Notes: a model not told the origin generated them from the letters alone. 64,000 bases of DNA from Rhipicephalus microplus (GCF_043290135.1 NC_134701.1:61707502-61771501); one strand, 5' to 3'; counted from the first letter of the stretch, positions 29,411 through 41,631 are shown. Translations and numbers: made by a program.

Positions 29411-29420
29411 AAAGTGAAAG

Positions 29421-29600
29421 ACACCGTATGATGGCCCTCCCCTTCGCTGTGCTAATGCGGTTTTTGTTCAGCCTTCTGGTGTTTGCACGGTATGAGTTTT
29501 TATTGAGGGCATGCTTCACCATATACAGTTCCTTGTTCTGTCATCGTGTACCAATGCGCTCATTTAAGGATGGGACTTTCTCTCCTCAGCTTCAGCCGTG
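29421..29600 (+). pseudogene. Protease of element C, second half
   Basis: Continues the split protease: TPYDGPPLRCANAVFVQPSG, then a stop, GMLHHIQFLVLSSC, another stop, and GWDFLSSASAVI. It aligns with element B at the same positions. Two stops. Confidence 0.8.
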
Positions 29601-31773
29601 ATATCTTGCCGTCAGAGGGTCATTCACATGTCAGATACTGCGCTTTCGTCTGATAACAATGCCCATAGCCAGCGTTTCGTCACCGCTGATGACTGTTTTA
29701 TTCCTCCAGGTAATGAGCATATTCTGACCCTGACATCAGATAAGATCGATAATGGTGATGTGTTCCTAGCACCGTGTGGACGTTACATCTCTGCTGGACT
29801 TACCATCGCTCCTAGCCTGGTGCGCTCTCGTGATGGCAGAGCATTAGTTATGGCAGTTAACCCCACTTCATTGCCTGTTGCACTGCCCCAGGGCACCACT
29901 GTGGTTTACTTCACAGATACCGAACCACTTTCTCTGGTGCCCCTTCACGGAGACTCGCCATCTTTCTGTACGAGTACTGATGACCAGGCTACAACGGCTG
30001 CTTTAAAAGCCACAATAAATCCCGATCTCACGTCAGCGCAAAAGCAAGAACTTTTGGGTGTGCTTCAAAAACACAGCGCTTCATTTGATGTATATTCCGA
30101 GCTTCTGGGTCGCACTTCTGTCGCCATGCATCGAATTGAAACTGAAGGCAATACAATCGTACGCCGCCGCCCATATCGAGTGTCGTCCGCAGAGCGGAAA
30201 ATCATCGAGGACAACGTTGCTGATATGCTCAAACGAGATGTTATCCGGCCTTCGTCCAGCTCGTGGTCATCACCTGTGGTGCTAGTTCGAAAGAAGGATG
30301 GTTCAGTGCGATTCTGCGTCGATTTTCCAGCACCTAATAAGATCACGCGCAAAGACGTCTACCCGATGCCACGAGTCGACGACGCACTTGACTCTCTGCA
30401 GGGTGCTGAATTTTTCTCCAACCTCGATTTACGGTCTGGTTATTGGAAAATACCTATGCACGAAGCGGACACAGAAAAACTGCCCTTGCAACACCAGACG
30501 GGCTGTACGAATTCAACGCAATGCCATTCGGTTTATGTAATGCTCCTGCCACGTTTGAACGCATGATGGACACAGTTCTACGCAGCCTAAAATGGAAAAC
30601 ATGTCTCTGTTATCTAGATGACATCGTCATTTTTTCCTCTTCTTTTCGTCAGCATCTTGATCGTTTGGACGAAGTTTTGACGTGTATTTCCAGTGCTGAA
30701 CTTCAGCTAAACACACAAAAAATGCCATTTCGCCAACAAGAACATCAAGGTGTTGGGTCACCTTGTCAGTAAAGAGGGCGTTCGTCCGGATCCTGACAAG
30801 CTTGCTGCCGTGGTACGCTTCCCTCGGCCAGAAAATCAGAAACACCTACGAAGTTTCCTGGGCCTGGCATCCTACTTCCGCCACTTCATTAGTCATTTTG
30901 CTGCCATCGCATCGCCACTGCACAAGCTGCTGACATCCGGATCAACTTTCGCTTGGAACGACGACTGCAAGCGTGCCTTTCAAGCCCTCAAGAATGCTTT
31001 AACGTCTGACCCTGTTCTGTGCCATTTCGACGAGAACGCACCTACATGTCTGCACACCGACGCGAGCGGCCATGGCATTGGTGCAGTTCTTCTACAGCGG
31101 GATGCCACTTCACGGGAAAGAGTTAGAGCGTATGCTAGTCGTGCTCTTACGGCTGCTGAACAGAACTACTCCATAACTGAGCAGGAGTGCCTCGCTGTCG
31201 TTTGGGCCATACAAAAATTTCGACCGTATCTTTACGGACGCCACTTCACAGTGATTACAGACCACCACGCCTTGTGCTGGCTATCGACACTGAGAAACTT
31301 GTCTGGTCGCCTCGGTTGTTGGGTGCTCCGCCTGCAAGAGTACGATTTTGACGTTATCTATAAGTCTGGCAAAAGACACCAAGATGCAGATGCTTTCTCT
31401 CGCTGCCCCCTTCCACTGCCATCATCAAGTACGTCAGCTGATTGCTCGTCTGATGGGCAAGGCACTGCGTCACCCCTCACAATATTAAACCTTGCGGTTA
31501 TCGAAACGCCAGCTTCAAATCGCTACACCGAGTTCGCCACACGCCAGCGTGATGATCCATATTGCAATCGCATTATCCAACGCCTAAATGGCATATCACC
31601 TACTCCTATTGCTAGATTGAGCCGACAACTACGGCAATTTAAGCTCGATAACGATGTGCTCCATCGTTACGTTTACACTACTGATGGACACCGCTGGGTT
31701 CCAGTACTTCCGCGTTCTCTACGTCATCAAGTCCTCGAAGCCTTTCACGATGACCCATGTGCAGGCCACTTGG
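29601..31773 (+). pseudogene. Reverse transcriptase and RNase H of element C
   Basis: 29598-30566 carries the linker and the reverse transcriptase start ([48 protein letters not shown]). An indel near 30478 moves to 30443-30772 ([31 protein letters not shown]). Another in an A run near 30725 moves to 30750-31773 with LRSFLGLASYFRHF, RNase H CLHTDASGHGIGAVLLQRD, YSITEQECLAVVWAIQKF and HQDADAFSRCP. It then begins integrase (HDDPCAGHL), where the antisense LINE starts. Confidence 0.9.
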
Positions 31774-33003
31774 AAGGAAGGAAAATAGAGGGAAAAGAAA
31801 GGCAAGGAGGTTAATTAGCCTATAGGCAGCCGGTTTGCTACCCTGCGCATGGGAGAGGGATGGGGGAGATGAAAGAGAGCGGAGAGGGAAGATAGAAACA
31901 GCACATTCGGCAGCACACGCGCGCACACTCAGTCATAGTCCAGTCTTGTCTTTCGCATGTGTGACATTGCTGTTACAGTCGCTTGTTCAAGTCGGTGTCG
32001 CGTAGGAATTTCAACAGAGCTTTCGTCGCCTTCTGTTGCAATGTCTTCTCTCGGGCACTTGACAGAATAGTGTCCACAGACATTTGGCTGTTGTCGATGC
32101 ACGCAAAAGGAGACGCCAGTGACTGTCTCTGGATTTCATACAATGGACAGTCACACAGGATGTGGTGTAGCGTCTCTTCGCAATGACAGGCATCGCAGAG
32201 AGCGTTGTCGGCCATTCCTATGACAAAGGAGTAAGATTTTGTAAATGCCACTCCTAGCCATAAGCGATGAAGAAGGGTGGCTTCTCTTCGGTCGAGTCCA
32301 GTGGGCATGCGGAGAGCCATCAAAGAGGACAGGTGGTGTTGACGATTCGTATCGATGCTTGGTGGGCACCATAGTGAAAACGTGATTTCACGCGCAAGTC
32401 GTCGAAGATTACTGGCAGCATCAATCCTCGAAAGTGGTATGGCTTCTTCTCGTGTTCCTTCAAGGGCTGCCCGCGCGGCAGTATCGGCATGTTCGTTCCC
32501 TATGATGCCGCAGTGACTTGGCAGCCATTGAAGCGTCACATGATGCCCTGTCTCGAGTAAAGTGTGGAGAAGGCATCGAATTTCGAAAACAAGCTGTTCG
32601 TACGGGCAACGACGCAGTGCTGAGAGCACAGATTGTAGGGCAGCCCTTGAGTCGCTGAAAATCGACCATTGTTGCGGTGGTTCTCGATTGACCACACAAA
32701 GTGCAGCACGCAAAGCAGCTAGTTCCGCTGCTGTAGATTGCGTGGAGTGGTCAGTCCTAAAGCTGATGGTAACACCTCTTGCTGGGATAACTACTGCCCC
32801 TGACGAACTCTGGTGGTTCGTGGAACCATCGGTGTATACATGTATGCTGTCTGAATATTTCTCGTGCAAAAGAAGAAGAGACAGTTGTTTCAGCACGGGC
32901 GACGAAAACTCAGATTTCCTCCGGATCCCTGGTACACTAAGATGCACTGTGGGTCGAATAAGACACCAAGGTGGTATGGATGGTTTAGATGCATGAGTGA
33001 AGC
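31774..33003 (-). mobile_element. 5'-truncated LINE (I-type) in integrase of C
   Basis: About 1.23 kb between CCACTTGG at 31766-31773 and CCACTTGG at 33004-33011, the target duplication. The integrase reads CAGHL before and GFHKT after. The insert is antisense to C and keeps the C-terminal coding part and a 3' region rich in GGAAGG/GAGAG motifs on the plus strand. Confidence 0.9.
31973..33003 (-). pseudogene. LINE RNase H and C-terminal tail (I-type)
   Basis: The frame is open from the insertion edge to its TAA at 31973-31975, about 343 codons, with no internal stop. RNase H has IHVYTDGSTNHQ, TAAELAALRAAL, IFSDSRAALQSVL and LPSHCGIIGNEHADTAARAA, so all four acidic residues are present. The tail CDACHCEETLHHILCDCPLY is the Cys/His motif of I-type LINEs. 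5'-truncated, so no endonuclease or reverse transcriptase. The open frame into the gypsy DNA beyond 33003 is accidental. Confidence 0.85.
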
Positions 33004-34040
33004 CCACTTGGGATTTCACAAAACACAAAGCTGCATCAGAAACCGTTTCTTCTGGCCGGGCATCTCTACCTTTGTGGCCAAGTACGTTGCATCTTGCCAT
33101 CTGTGTCGACGGCGGAAGCGGCCAACTTCGTCTCCTGCTGAACTTCTGCAACTTATCCCGTGTCCTGAGACTCCTTTTGCCATCGTTGGCATAGACCTAC
33201 TCGGACCTCTCCCCATCACTCCAGCGGGTAATCGTTGGATTGTGACTGCTGTCGACCACCTGACAAGGTACGCAGAGACTGCTGCACTACGCACAAGTTC
33301 TGCTTCAGACGTCGTAGACTTCTTTCTCAACGCCATTGTATTGCGTCACGGTGCACCTCGCGTTCTCCTGAGTGATCGCGGCAAGAAGTTCCTGTCCACC
33401 ATAATCGAAACCCTGCTCACAACCTGTGGTACAGTACATAAGACGACGTCAGCCTACCACACTCAAACTAATGGGCTGACAGAGAGATTTCATCGGACAC
33501 TAACAGACATGCTGTCGATGTACATCGCACCAAACCACGACAACTGGGATACCATTTTGCCTTCGTGACGTTTGCCCATAACACCACTGTTAAAGAACTA
33601 CTGGCTGCTCACCTTTCTACCTCGTGTACGGCCGTTCACCGACATTCACCATCAACGTCTCTTTCCTAAATGTGCAAACCGACGCCTCGGCAACCGTATC
33701 AGAGCAGTTCATCACAAGGCTCGAAGAATGTCGGCAACGGGCTCGCCTTAATTCAGAAGCCAATCAGCAAGACCGCAAGCAACGCCACGACAGCTCTCAT
33801 CGCGACGTCTCCTTCAGTCCGGGGGATGAAGTGTCGCTTTGGACGCCCATTCGTACTCCAGGATTGTGTGACAAGTTTCAGTCACGCTTCATTGGGCCCT
33901 ATACAATCAATGAACAAACGTCCCCAGTGAACTATCGTGTCACTCCCACCGACCTTTTTTCAGATCGTCGCTGTCATGGTTCGGAGATTGTCCACGTATC
34001 ACGTCTGAAGCCATTCGTTCGACGTACCGTTTCCGTCTAA
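33004..34040 (+). pseudogene. Integrase of element C
   Basis: 32864-33568 (real from 33004) encodes AHLGFHKTQSCIRNRFFWPG, then CHLCRRRKRPTSSP, GIDLLGPLPITPAGNRWIV, VLLSDRGKKFLST and [17 protein letters not shown], a complete catalytic triad D, D, E. An indel near 33566 and further damage (GCCCATAACACC) precede the C-terminal frame 33624-34040 with SRFIGPYTINEQTSPVNYRV. Ends at TAA 34038. Confidence 0.88.
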
Positions 34041-34086
34041 GACGCGTCCGGGCTGGCCGCTCGCGCATGGGGGGGGGGGGAATAAG

Positions 34087-34210
34087 TGTGAGAATTATTC
34101 ATACAAGTCATCTTACCATATGTACATACTCATCATCATCAGTCTGACCTGTGTTGTGGGGGAGAGGCTCGGCAAGTAAAAGAGATGTCTTGCAGCCGAA
34201 ACGTTGCCTT

Positions 34211-34213
<3 letters not shown>
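34087..34213 (+). repeat. 3' LTR of element C
   Basis: Starts TGTGAGAATTATTC directly after the G-run polypurine tract, ends GCCTTACA and is followed by ATATAT. Confidence 0.85.
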
Positions 34214-34800
<587 letters not shown>

Positions 34801-37250
34801 CAAAGTATAATCGCAGTGGCGGAAAACCTGCGCCAATTGCGTCAAGTGGAAATTAGTGCGTCATATTGCTCCAAAAAGGTCTGTTTTGTGCCATTGCTTC
34901 ACCACAATGTGGTTTTTGAACCGAAAGTAATATTGACAGCACGCATCGCGAACGGATTTTATGTAATGGTCGCCACCTTGTACACTTGCGCTGCTGCATA
35001 AGCGCTGAATCGGCCAATTATTTATTCCACCTTTTGCGTGATTGCAGCTGAGTCTTCTCTGGCAACTATTAGCTAAGAACGAAGACGATGTTCCGACTGC
35101 CGAAAAGCGCGCCAGTATGACTTATCGCCGACAAAAAGCCTACGTGTGTGGGGCAGCGCCGCGCTATAAGCCTATTCCACGCTTTTAATAGCCGGTGAAT
35201 AAGTGAGAACGCTGAGGCACCGATCGCTGCAACCTCAGTCGTTGTGCGGAACCGTGTTCAGCTGGCACCGCGCTTAGCAGAAACGAAAGTAGTTCGCTGT
35301 TGCAGAGTTGAGCGTTGTGGATCATGGGCATCGCCCGCTGCCAGCACCGCTATAGCGGAGCGCTTTGAGAAAGCTCGAGATCACTCGCTTTGAGATCACT
35401 AAAAAGTTTTAGTGCTGGGTACGCATTCTCTTGGGGCGATGCGGGCTTGGGAGCGCGCGGCGTTGCGTGCCCAACCCATTCCCAACCGGAATGCCTTTTA
35501 GTTGGCGCCACGGTGGCACGCACGCAAACGCAAGCCGCACGAAGTTCACACGCGCTCGCAGAGCCATAGCGTCTGGTCGCGTAAGTATTATTTAAGTCTT
35601 TTTATGATTTAAAATGTTAAATTAAACATACATAGTGATCAGGACACTTTTTTTATTGTGTACAGTAATCTGGTATACGCAATAAAGTGAAAAAACACAA
35701 GGTTACTGTAACGACAATGTCGACATCTTGTGACATTTCGTGAAACCGCAGTCATGAACATGTTAGCTTACGCCTAAATTTTTGAGGTGAAAATGAATAA
35801 AAAGGTTACTCATTTGTAATATTGTCGCTGCACAGTTTTTGCATCAGATGTGCAATGCAGAATGTTTCTGCAATAACAATGTTGTGGTTGTCTGTTTCAG
35901 TATAGCCGCGCTAGATGGCGCCACCTATTCAGCTGGTCGGGGCTGGCATATATTTAGTTTCTATGTTACAGGCCTTTCTAGCTTTGGTAATCTGGCTGAA
36001 AACGTGTAATCGCTATGAGTGCTCACACTTAGGCTTATTTTAACTTGACGGCTAGAGTATCCGCAGTGCGGATACTGTGAGTTCTTGCGAAGGTGGACCT
36101 TACAAGGCGGCCGATCCATGCTGTCCGAGATTTCGCGCTTCTGTGTCATGCTATTTGTATAGTGGCTAGCCACTATAACATTTGCGCTTAAAACTTAGAT
36201 GTCAAAGTGGTGGCTCTGGCCAGCCTCGGCTTTGCTCGCCGTGAAGGTAACATGCTGCGCCAGCATGTGCGCCGGGGCAGCTTATCACCGCTAGGAGGCC
36301 AGTGGTGGCAGCGTTGTTTATGGGCGCACAGACGCATCGCCCCATCGCCCCAGCGATCTTGTGACGCATCTGTCTGGGGCTTCGCGCATGCGCAATACCG
36401 CCGCCCCAACGTCCTGCGTACGCAAGCCGCTTGGGTACCCAGCACTAAAACTCCCTATTATCTCCGTTTTGTCACTGTGTCAGACGCGGCGTTGGCTGCG
36501 TATTCTGTACTCCGCAGTAGCTTCAAAATGTTTTTGGGTGTCGCCACCGCATGCTATTGGACGCTCCTGAGCGATCATTTCTCATCATTGGTAAAAAGAA
36601 AGAAATGGCTTCATGCTGGGCACTATAGGCAATATTGTCTGTGGTACTGTATTCCTTCACTAGCGGTCATGGCACACGAAAGAAATGCTAATTGGCTCTT
36701 TGTCATATGCGTGCGCATGGGGTGGGAGGTGGGGGCACGAAGCTAGTTCCACACGTTGACATGATATGGAGCCCTCCACCGAACCTTCACCCCCCCCCAT
36801 TGAAGGGGAGCCATGGGCACGCTTATCTAAGTGCTTTGTGGTTGATGCATTCTTTACGTTTAGTGTCTAGTTAGCCGTATTCCCGACAGGTTCTCGGCAT
36901 GTATGTACGTAATAACGAGGTTTTACAGTATTGTGTGCGTGTGTGTGGATGCGCTGCTGCCAACTGCGCGTTGCAGCCAGCTTGTTTGTTCAGTATCCTT
37001 CACTATATATCTTATGTCACCGATTCTGTACATAATCTAGTAGATCCTACTTTTGTTTAATTCTCGTGCTTATTTTGTGGGCTTGCTGTTTCTGTATAAA
37101 TGCTTATGTAAACTAAGAGAAATATAATAAATTTTCTTTCTCTGTGTGTGCCATGGAAAGCCCGTGCATGCCCCAAACACAAAGGTAGCTGCTTCAATGG
37201 CTGCTCCAAAATACTGGAAGGCATTCTCACCACTGCTATCGAGTACATTT
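34801..37250. repeat. Duplicated noncoding block, copy 1
   Basis: Closely parallels 54388-56030. Shared anchors in the same order include CCAATTGC near the start, GAACCGAAAGTAAT, AAAGCCTACGTGTG, CTGAGGCACC, CAGTAGCTTCAAAATG, AATGGCTTCATG, GCATTC then CGACAGGTT, and GAGGTTTTAC. I see no protein conserved between the copies. This copy contains a TIR insert (35404-36452) absent from the other. Confidence 0.75.
35404..36452. mobile_element. TIR element, about 1.05 kb, in the duplicated block
   Basis: AGTTTTAGTGCTGGGTAC at the left end recurs inverted at the right (GTACCCAGCACTAAAACT, 36435-36452). Copy 2 of the block has no such segment, which supports an insertion. CpG-rich ends and an AT-rich middle. 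No transposase seen, so it is non-autonomous. A CpG-rich frame at 36207-36746 crosses the right end and is not credible as a gene. Confidence 0.7.
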
Positions 37251-39587
37251 CCGCAATTGCAAAGTTACTTTTCTGCGCTGTAGTTCCGGATCTCGGTTAA
37301 TTTTCTGGGGTTTTAATGCAAGTTATTAGCTGCGTACTGCACCTTCCGCAAGGGAGCTATTCCCGATCAAGAAATGCTCTATGATGAGGCCCAATCGCGA
37401 TGGAGAGTGACCATGTGATATGTACCGGTATTATCTAAACCTCTTGCGAATTGTCATGTCTCATTTGAACTTGGCATGTCGCGCCTCCAACCACGCTCTT
37501 AAAACAAAATGACGCCTTGTCCACCTTGGCGTTGCTTTCTGTTTAGAGTTTTGCACTTCAACATTCCAACTATTTTGAACAATATCGTAGTAATTCAGGT
37601 GCGCCAGGATTTTTTTACAGGGCGAAGGGACATGATTCATGTCTGTTACCTCAAAGGCCCCATTTTAGGGGTTTTACATGAAATGTGGTCAACAATTCAA
37701 CACAACAAATGTTTCACAACTACTTCTTTGAAGAGAACTGCGTTCGAGTGGTGCACGGTGCAAGCAGGGAGTACGTTCCCGTCTTCAGGCGTAAGGACGA
37801 AAAAGGAGGGTGAGTGAACTACGGTCCGAGCATGGGGCGGGTGAATGGCTTTGGTGTGGTTAAGTCTGTTAGAATGACGATGAGCTGGAATGATCACAGA
37901 TGTACGAGGGGTAGAGTGATAGAACTTATGAAAAAGACAAAGGTGGGCAATTTTGCGACGAATAGTAAGACTGCGCAGGTTAATACGTAATTTTAGCTCA
38001 GTAATGCTGCTTTCGTGTGAGTAATCAGAGAGAATAAACCTGGTCCGCGATTCTGAAAGGATTGCAGTGTTTTAATGGGATCATAATGGGGGGGGGGGTA
38101 ATCCCATATGGCACATGCATTGCTAACGTTGGTCTCAGTAAAGTGTTATATGCTAATAGTTTTACTGAAGATGGGGCTAGGCGTAAGTTCCGGCGTTGGT
38201 AGCCAAGTACGTGGTTCGGTTAACAGGGGTGTAGCCAGAAATTTTTTCGGGGGGGGGGGGATACACGTTTCGTGCCGACCTGACGGGGGGAGGGGGGCAC
38301 AGTCATCAGCTTTCCTCTGTGACGTGACTATCGGCGGTAGTTTGAGAAGAGTGTGTACATGTATATCAAAGTCATGAGACCCCTCTCCCCATGCGTATGC
38401 TTGTGAAGAGAGTAAGTAAAAGTAAAGTAATCGCAGTAAAATACAGTATACAACAGATACAGTGGTCGTTTGGAGCAACGACCTCTCGTCGTACCTTTGA
38501 ATGGACTCGTCTTCAAAAACACATCACTGAGACGACCCACCCGATTGAAGAAGACATCGCTAATCGTTAATCTCCGTTAAGCGCAGATGGCGTAGTTCTC
38601 GTCAGGACAAAGTGCGTTTCACAAGTCCAGGACGGCTCGGCTTACAACGTGGAATGAGAGTGACTGCATGCCTATGGAAATAATCTTATGTTCTCTCTGT
38701 TTTTTTTTCTAATCGTCATCACAAGTTTCCCTTGCATTCTCTTTTCTTAAAGTTAGCGCGATTATATCTTATTAAATATTGCTATTAATATAGTCTTTAG
38801 AAAATTTATAAATAGGCATTCTAAAGAAGTTATGCGGAATGTTCTTCGCTCTACCATGGGCCTTTTTTTGAAATAAAGGCCTGTAAACTAGGCAGCAAAA
38901 TGTTTTCTAAGACAAATTCGAGAGTTTTTATTAAAAAATTCTATAATACGCCGACAATCGAAATATATATAGTTTAAGCGCAAATACGCCTATATTCAGC
39001 TAAACAAATGTAAGGTATGTAGTTTTAATATCTTTTGTGTAGTTCACCGCCAACTTAGAAAAAAGAAACAGCCGAGCACGTAAGCGTGGCACTCCACCTC
39101 TTCGTCATTATTTATTTTCTGTGCTTCAAATTTCTTTTCCAGCAAAACCAATTGCAGATCTCTTCTTTCCATTTATCACGCAAGAATATATAAAAAATTG
39201 AAAGAAATTTATGAGGTCGATCAGCCATGCTATGTTCGATCTTGCATGGAATAACACTGTTGAAACTCACTTTCACACCGTGCCAGAGTGATTCTGTTCT
39301 CTCCCATTGCCGACTCTTTGCTTTTCGGTGGCACCTTTCACTTGCAGACATGGTTCGCATATACAAAAGGTATGAATGGCAATGCAACATTCCTAATTTG
39401 CATGCAACAATTGCCGTAAATTTTGGGTAACATGTGTGGCATAATATGACATGTAATGCGCAGGATAATCTTCGTGTCAATTGAAAAAGATAGTCACTAG
39501 TATTCCGCTCTGTCATGTGTCTGTTTGCTGTGTGAAACATTGCTTGCAAAGAGTTTATTTCATTTCTTCTAAAACATTATGGTTACC
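37251..39587. other. No gene seen; repeat-like stretches
   Basis: No frame with recognisable domains. A G-run segment at 38225-38300 beginning GGTGTAGCCAGAAATTTTTT is similar to abundant tick repeats I recognise, possibly a LINE 3' end. The stretch 38700-39570 is AT-rich and looks unique. Confidence 0.5.
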
Positions 39588-39610
39588 ATATATATATATA
39601 TATATATATA
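39588..39610. repeat. (TA)n microsatellite
   Basis: TA run bordering the left LTR of element H. A TA run also follows the right LTR. Confidence 0.95.
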
Positions 39611-39712
39611 TGTGACGTATGAAGCGATGGTTGGTAGAGGCAGAGAAGGAAGAAGTCGGAAGAGAATAAACATGGCGTATGAGCCAGGCCACGTCTCCCG
39701 CATGTAGCGCCA
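39611..39712 (+). repeat. 5' LTR of element H
   Basis: TGTGACGTATGAAGCGATGG at the start, AATAAACATGG inside, TAGCGCCA at the end. Confidence 0.9.
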
Positions 39713-39843
39713 CACGAGTCGACAGGATGAAGACCCAGTGCCCACTTTATCAACCGGCCACCATCTTCGAACGTCTCAGCAAGACGAAGTGACCGAACGT
39801 AGACCACAAAAGTACATCTCAACTCTACACCAAGACCAGCATC

Positions 39844-41024
39844 ATGACAGCACCCTCAGACGACCTTGACATCCCCAAGTACACCGGATCAGCGGACGAT
39901 GGACCCGTACAGGACTGGTTCAGCCTTTTCGAGCTCCACGCTGCCGCTGCATCCTGGTCGGAACGGGAGATGATCACAAACTTCAGTGACTACATCTCAG
40001 GTGAGACATTCAAATTTTACCTCACCCACATCTTCAAGAATGATGAGTCTTGGAAAAAATCAAAGAAGAAACGGTCCCCCGTTTCAAAGAATACAATGAA
40101 GACTTGTCCATACCTCCTCAGCTGAAGGCTTTTCAACTCAACCATCACAGTTACGCGAAGTCTTCCCGCAGTAAGCGTATTTCCCAAACAAGACTTCAGA
40201 GTAAATATTCCTCCATTGTACCATCATATGACTCTTCCGAAAAAACGTTACGCATTCGAACACCGACTGGTAACTTGCACGTCGCAACATACAAGGTAAA
40301 GCGTCCGTATACCGAAAGGAATCTAGGCCATTTTGCCAAAAGACTGAACCTAAACCCGGCTTTCCTAAGAGCAATGAAATCGGAATTTTCAACGGGTTCA
40401 CTGCACCACAACACTTCAGATTTTACTGAACCACCCGAACTCCTTGATGCTTCATGTGACACACAAGGCCCATATGGTTCCGAACGTGCGACGGCTTTTA
40501 CGTGGGACGAGCTGGTGAATCCTCACAATACCAGCCCACACCCTAACGTTCCGGACCAGAGTCTTTCTACAGACATTCTCAGCTTAATCACGCTGCAAAT
40601 AGAAAAACATACGCCATCTGAACCACCTCAAGTCATGTCTGTTGTGCCTTCATCGTCAAGTGAGAACACACATGCGAGTCGAAGCACTGCAGAAGTTTCG
40701 AATCCGCCAATGCCAGAACATTGTCAACTGACAGAAGCATTTACAACCAATGATGACGCACAACCATTTTGGGAGCTTTCTCATCAGTCTGTCACGCTGC
40801 TTTCATCGCAAAACGAGCCCAGCAGTAGAGTATCGACTGCCGACTATCTAGTGATCACAACATCACGCAAAGAAAAGGAGACTCATGTTCCTGAAAGATA
40901 CCCATCTGACCAACTTTCACAACAAAGCGAGCAATTTGAACAAATGCAACTCCAAGAACCCCAGGCACTACAACGCTTACTCGAACAAAAACAGCGAACA
41001 AGCGAAACTTCAGCACGAGTATAA
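39844..41024 (+). CDS. Gag-like protein of element H, two frames
   Basis: ATG at 39844 opens MTAPSDDLDIPKYTGSADDG, then VQDWFSLFELHAAAASWSER and EMITNFSDYISGETFKFYLT, a matrix/capsid-like gag N-terminus. Near 40050-40062 the homologous reading moves by minus one (DESW then EKIKEETVPRFKEYNEDL), and the second frame stays open to 41024. Residues beyond about 110 match no domain I know: FAKRLNLNPAFLRAMKSEF, TAFTWDELVNPHNTSPH, and a Gln-rich end LQEPQALQRLLEQKQ. The same C-terminal pieces occur in F. The first frame alone would stop at 40125. Confidence 0.7.
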
Positions 41025-41611
41025 TTGTAGCTTACTCTGAGACAACACCAATTAAAGAAGCAAAGACATAGTCAATCCCTAAACCATCTTAACAGAAAGC
41101 AACGTCGACAAAGTTTTCTGCACCAGTTCTCAACGCCGTGTCTACGATTCAACAAACTGAGAGAAGACCACAGCTACGAAAGAGGCGTGCAGCTACCACG
41201 TGTACAATGAAGGAACAAAGGCATTATACCATCAGCTTCGGTTCTCGCACATGCAGGCTGCAAGCACTCGTCCTGTCTCAGCCACGACACAAAAAGCAGC
41301 GTCTACGACGGAGAACTTCGTGCCTACGACATCCGACTCTCAAATGCTACAAGTACTTCGACCCTTGTTCATTCATGACAAGAATCGCTGTGTCATCAGT
41401 AATTTCTACGTTCAAGGCGTGCTTCTGTCGGCCAGAACGCAACAGTCAACCTCGCCCACCAGAGTTGTCATAAAATTAATCGAACTGCTCAATCGGCCTT
41501 GAAGATTTGGTGAGATTGTGGAACTCCGTCTGGACGTGAAACTGTGCATTTGGGCATTGTTTTGTTCATTCACTTCTTTAATTTGTTATAGTTAGTAACC
41601 AGTGCCATCTT
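41025..41611 (+). other. 3' interior of element H, no clear gene
   Basis: Two frames (41138-41473 and 41200-41502) contain ATTCTMKEQRHYTI and TQQSTSPTRVVIKLIELLNR. The second resembles the end of a retroelement protein (SPTRVVIKLIELL), but no start or family can be assigned. Confidence 0.35.
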
Positions 41612-41631
41612 TCGGGGGGAAGGGGAAATCG
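41612..41631 (+). other. Polypurine tract of element H
   Basis: Purine-rich run with a six-base G stretch abutting the 3' LTR, the expected site for plus-strand priming. Confidence 0.75.

Larger units (their letters stand above)
24163..34213 (+). mobile_element. Gypsy element C (Mag-like), split by two LINEs
   Basis: 127-base LTRs at 24163-24289 and 34087-34213. Gag, protease, reverse transcriptase, RNase H and integrase are on the plus strand, close to B in sequence. The protease is split by a full LINE (25546-29410) and the integrase by an antisense LINE fragment (31774-33003), each with target duplications that restore the frame when removed. A polypurine tract (a 12-base G run then AATAAG) precedes the 3' LTR. 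The right flank is (TA)n. The left flank is element B, beyond which lies (TA)n. Confidence 0.88.

Noticed and set aside
32864..33003. Integrase frame of C extended upstream of 33004
   Set aside because: The first part is antisense LINE sequence read through by chance; the target duplication marks the true start.
33004..33151. LINE RNase H frame extended beyond 33003
   Set aside because: Beyond the duplication it reads the antisense of the gypsy integrase.
34087..34213. GAAACGTTG in the LTR of C as a third hammerhead
   Set aside because: CTGACC replaces the CUGANGA box and no stem II can be drawn, so the box alone is not evidence.
36207..36746. 179-codon plus-strand frame
   Set aside because: It crosses the end of the TIR element into the duplicated block and is not conserved in copy 2.
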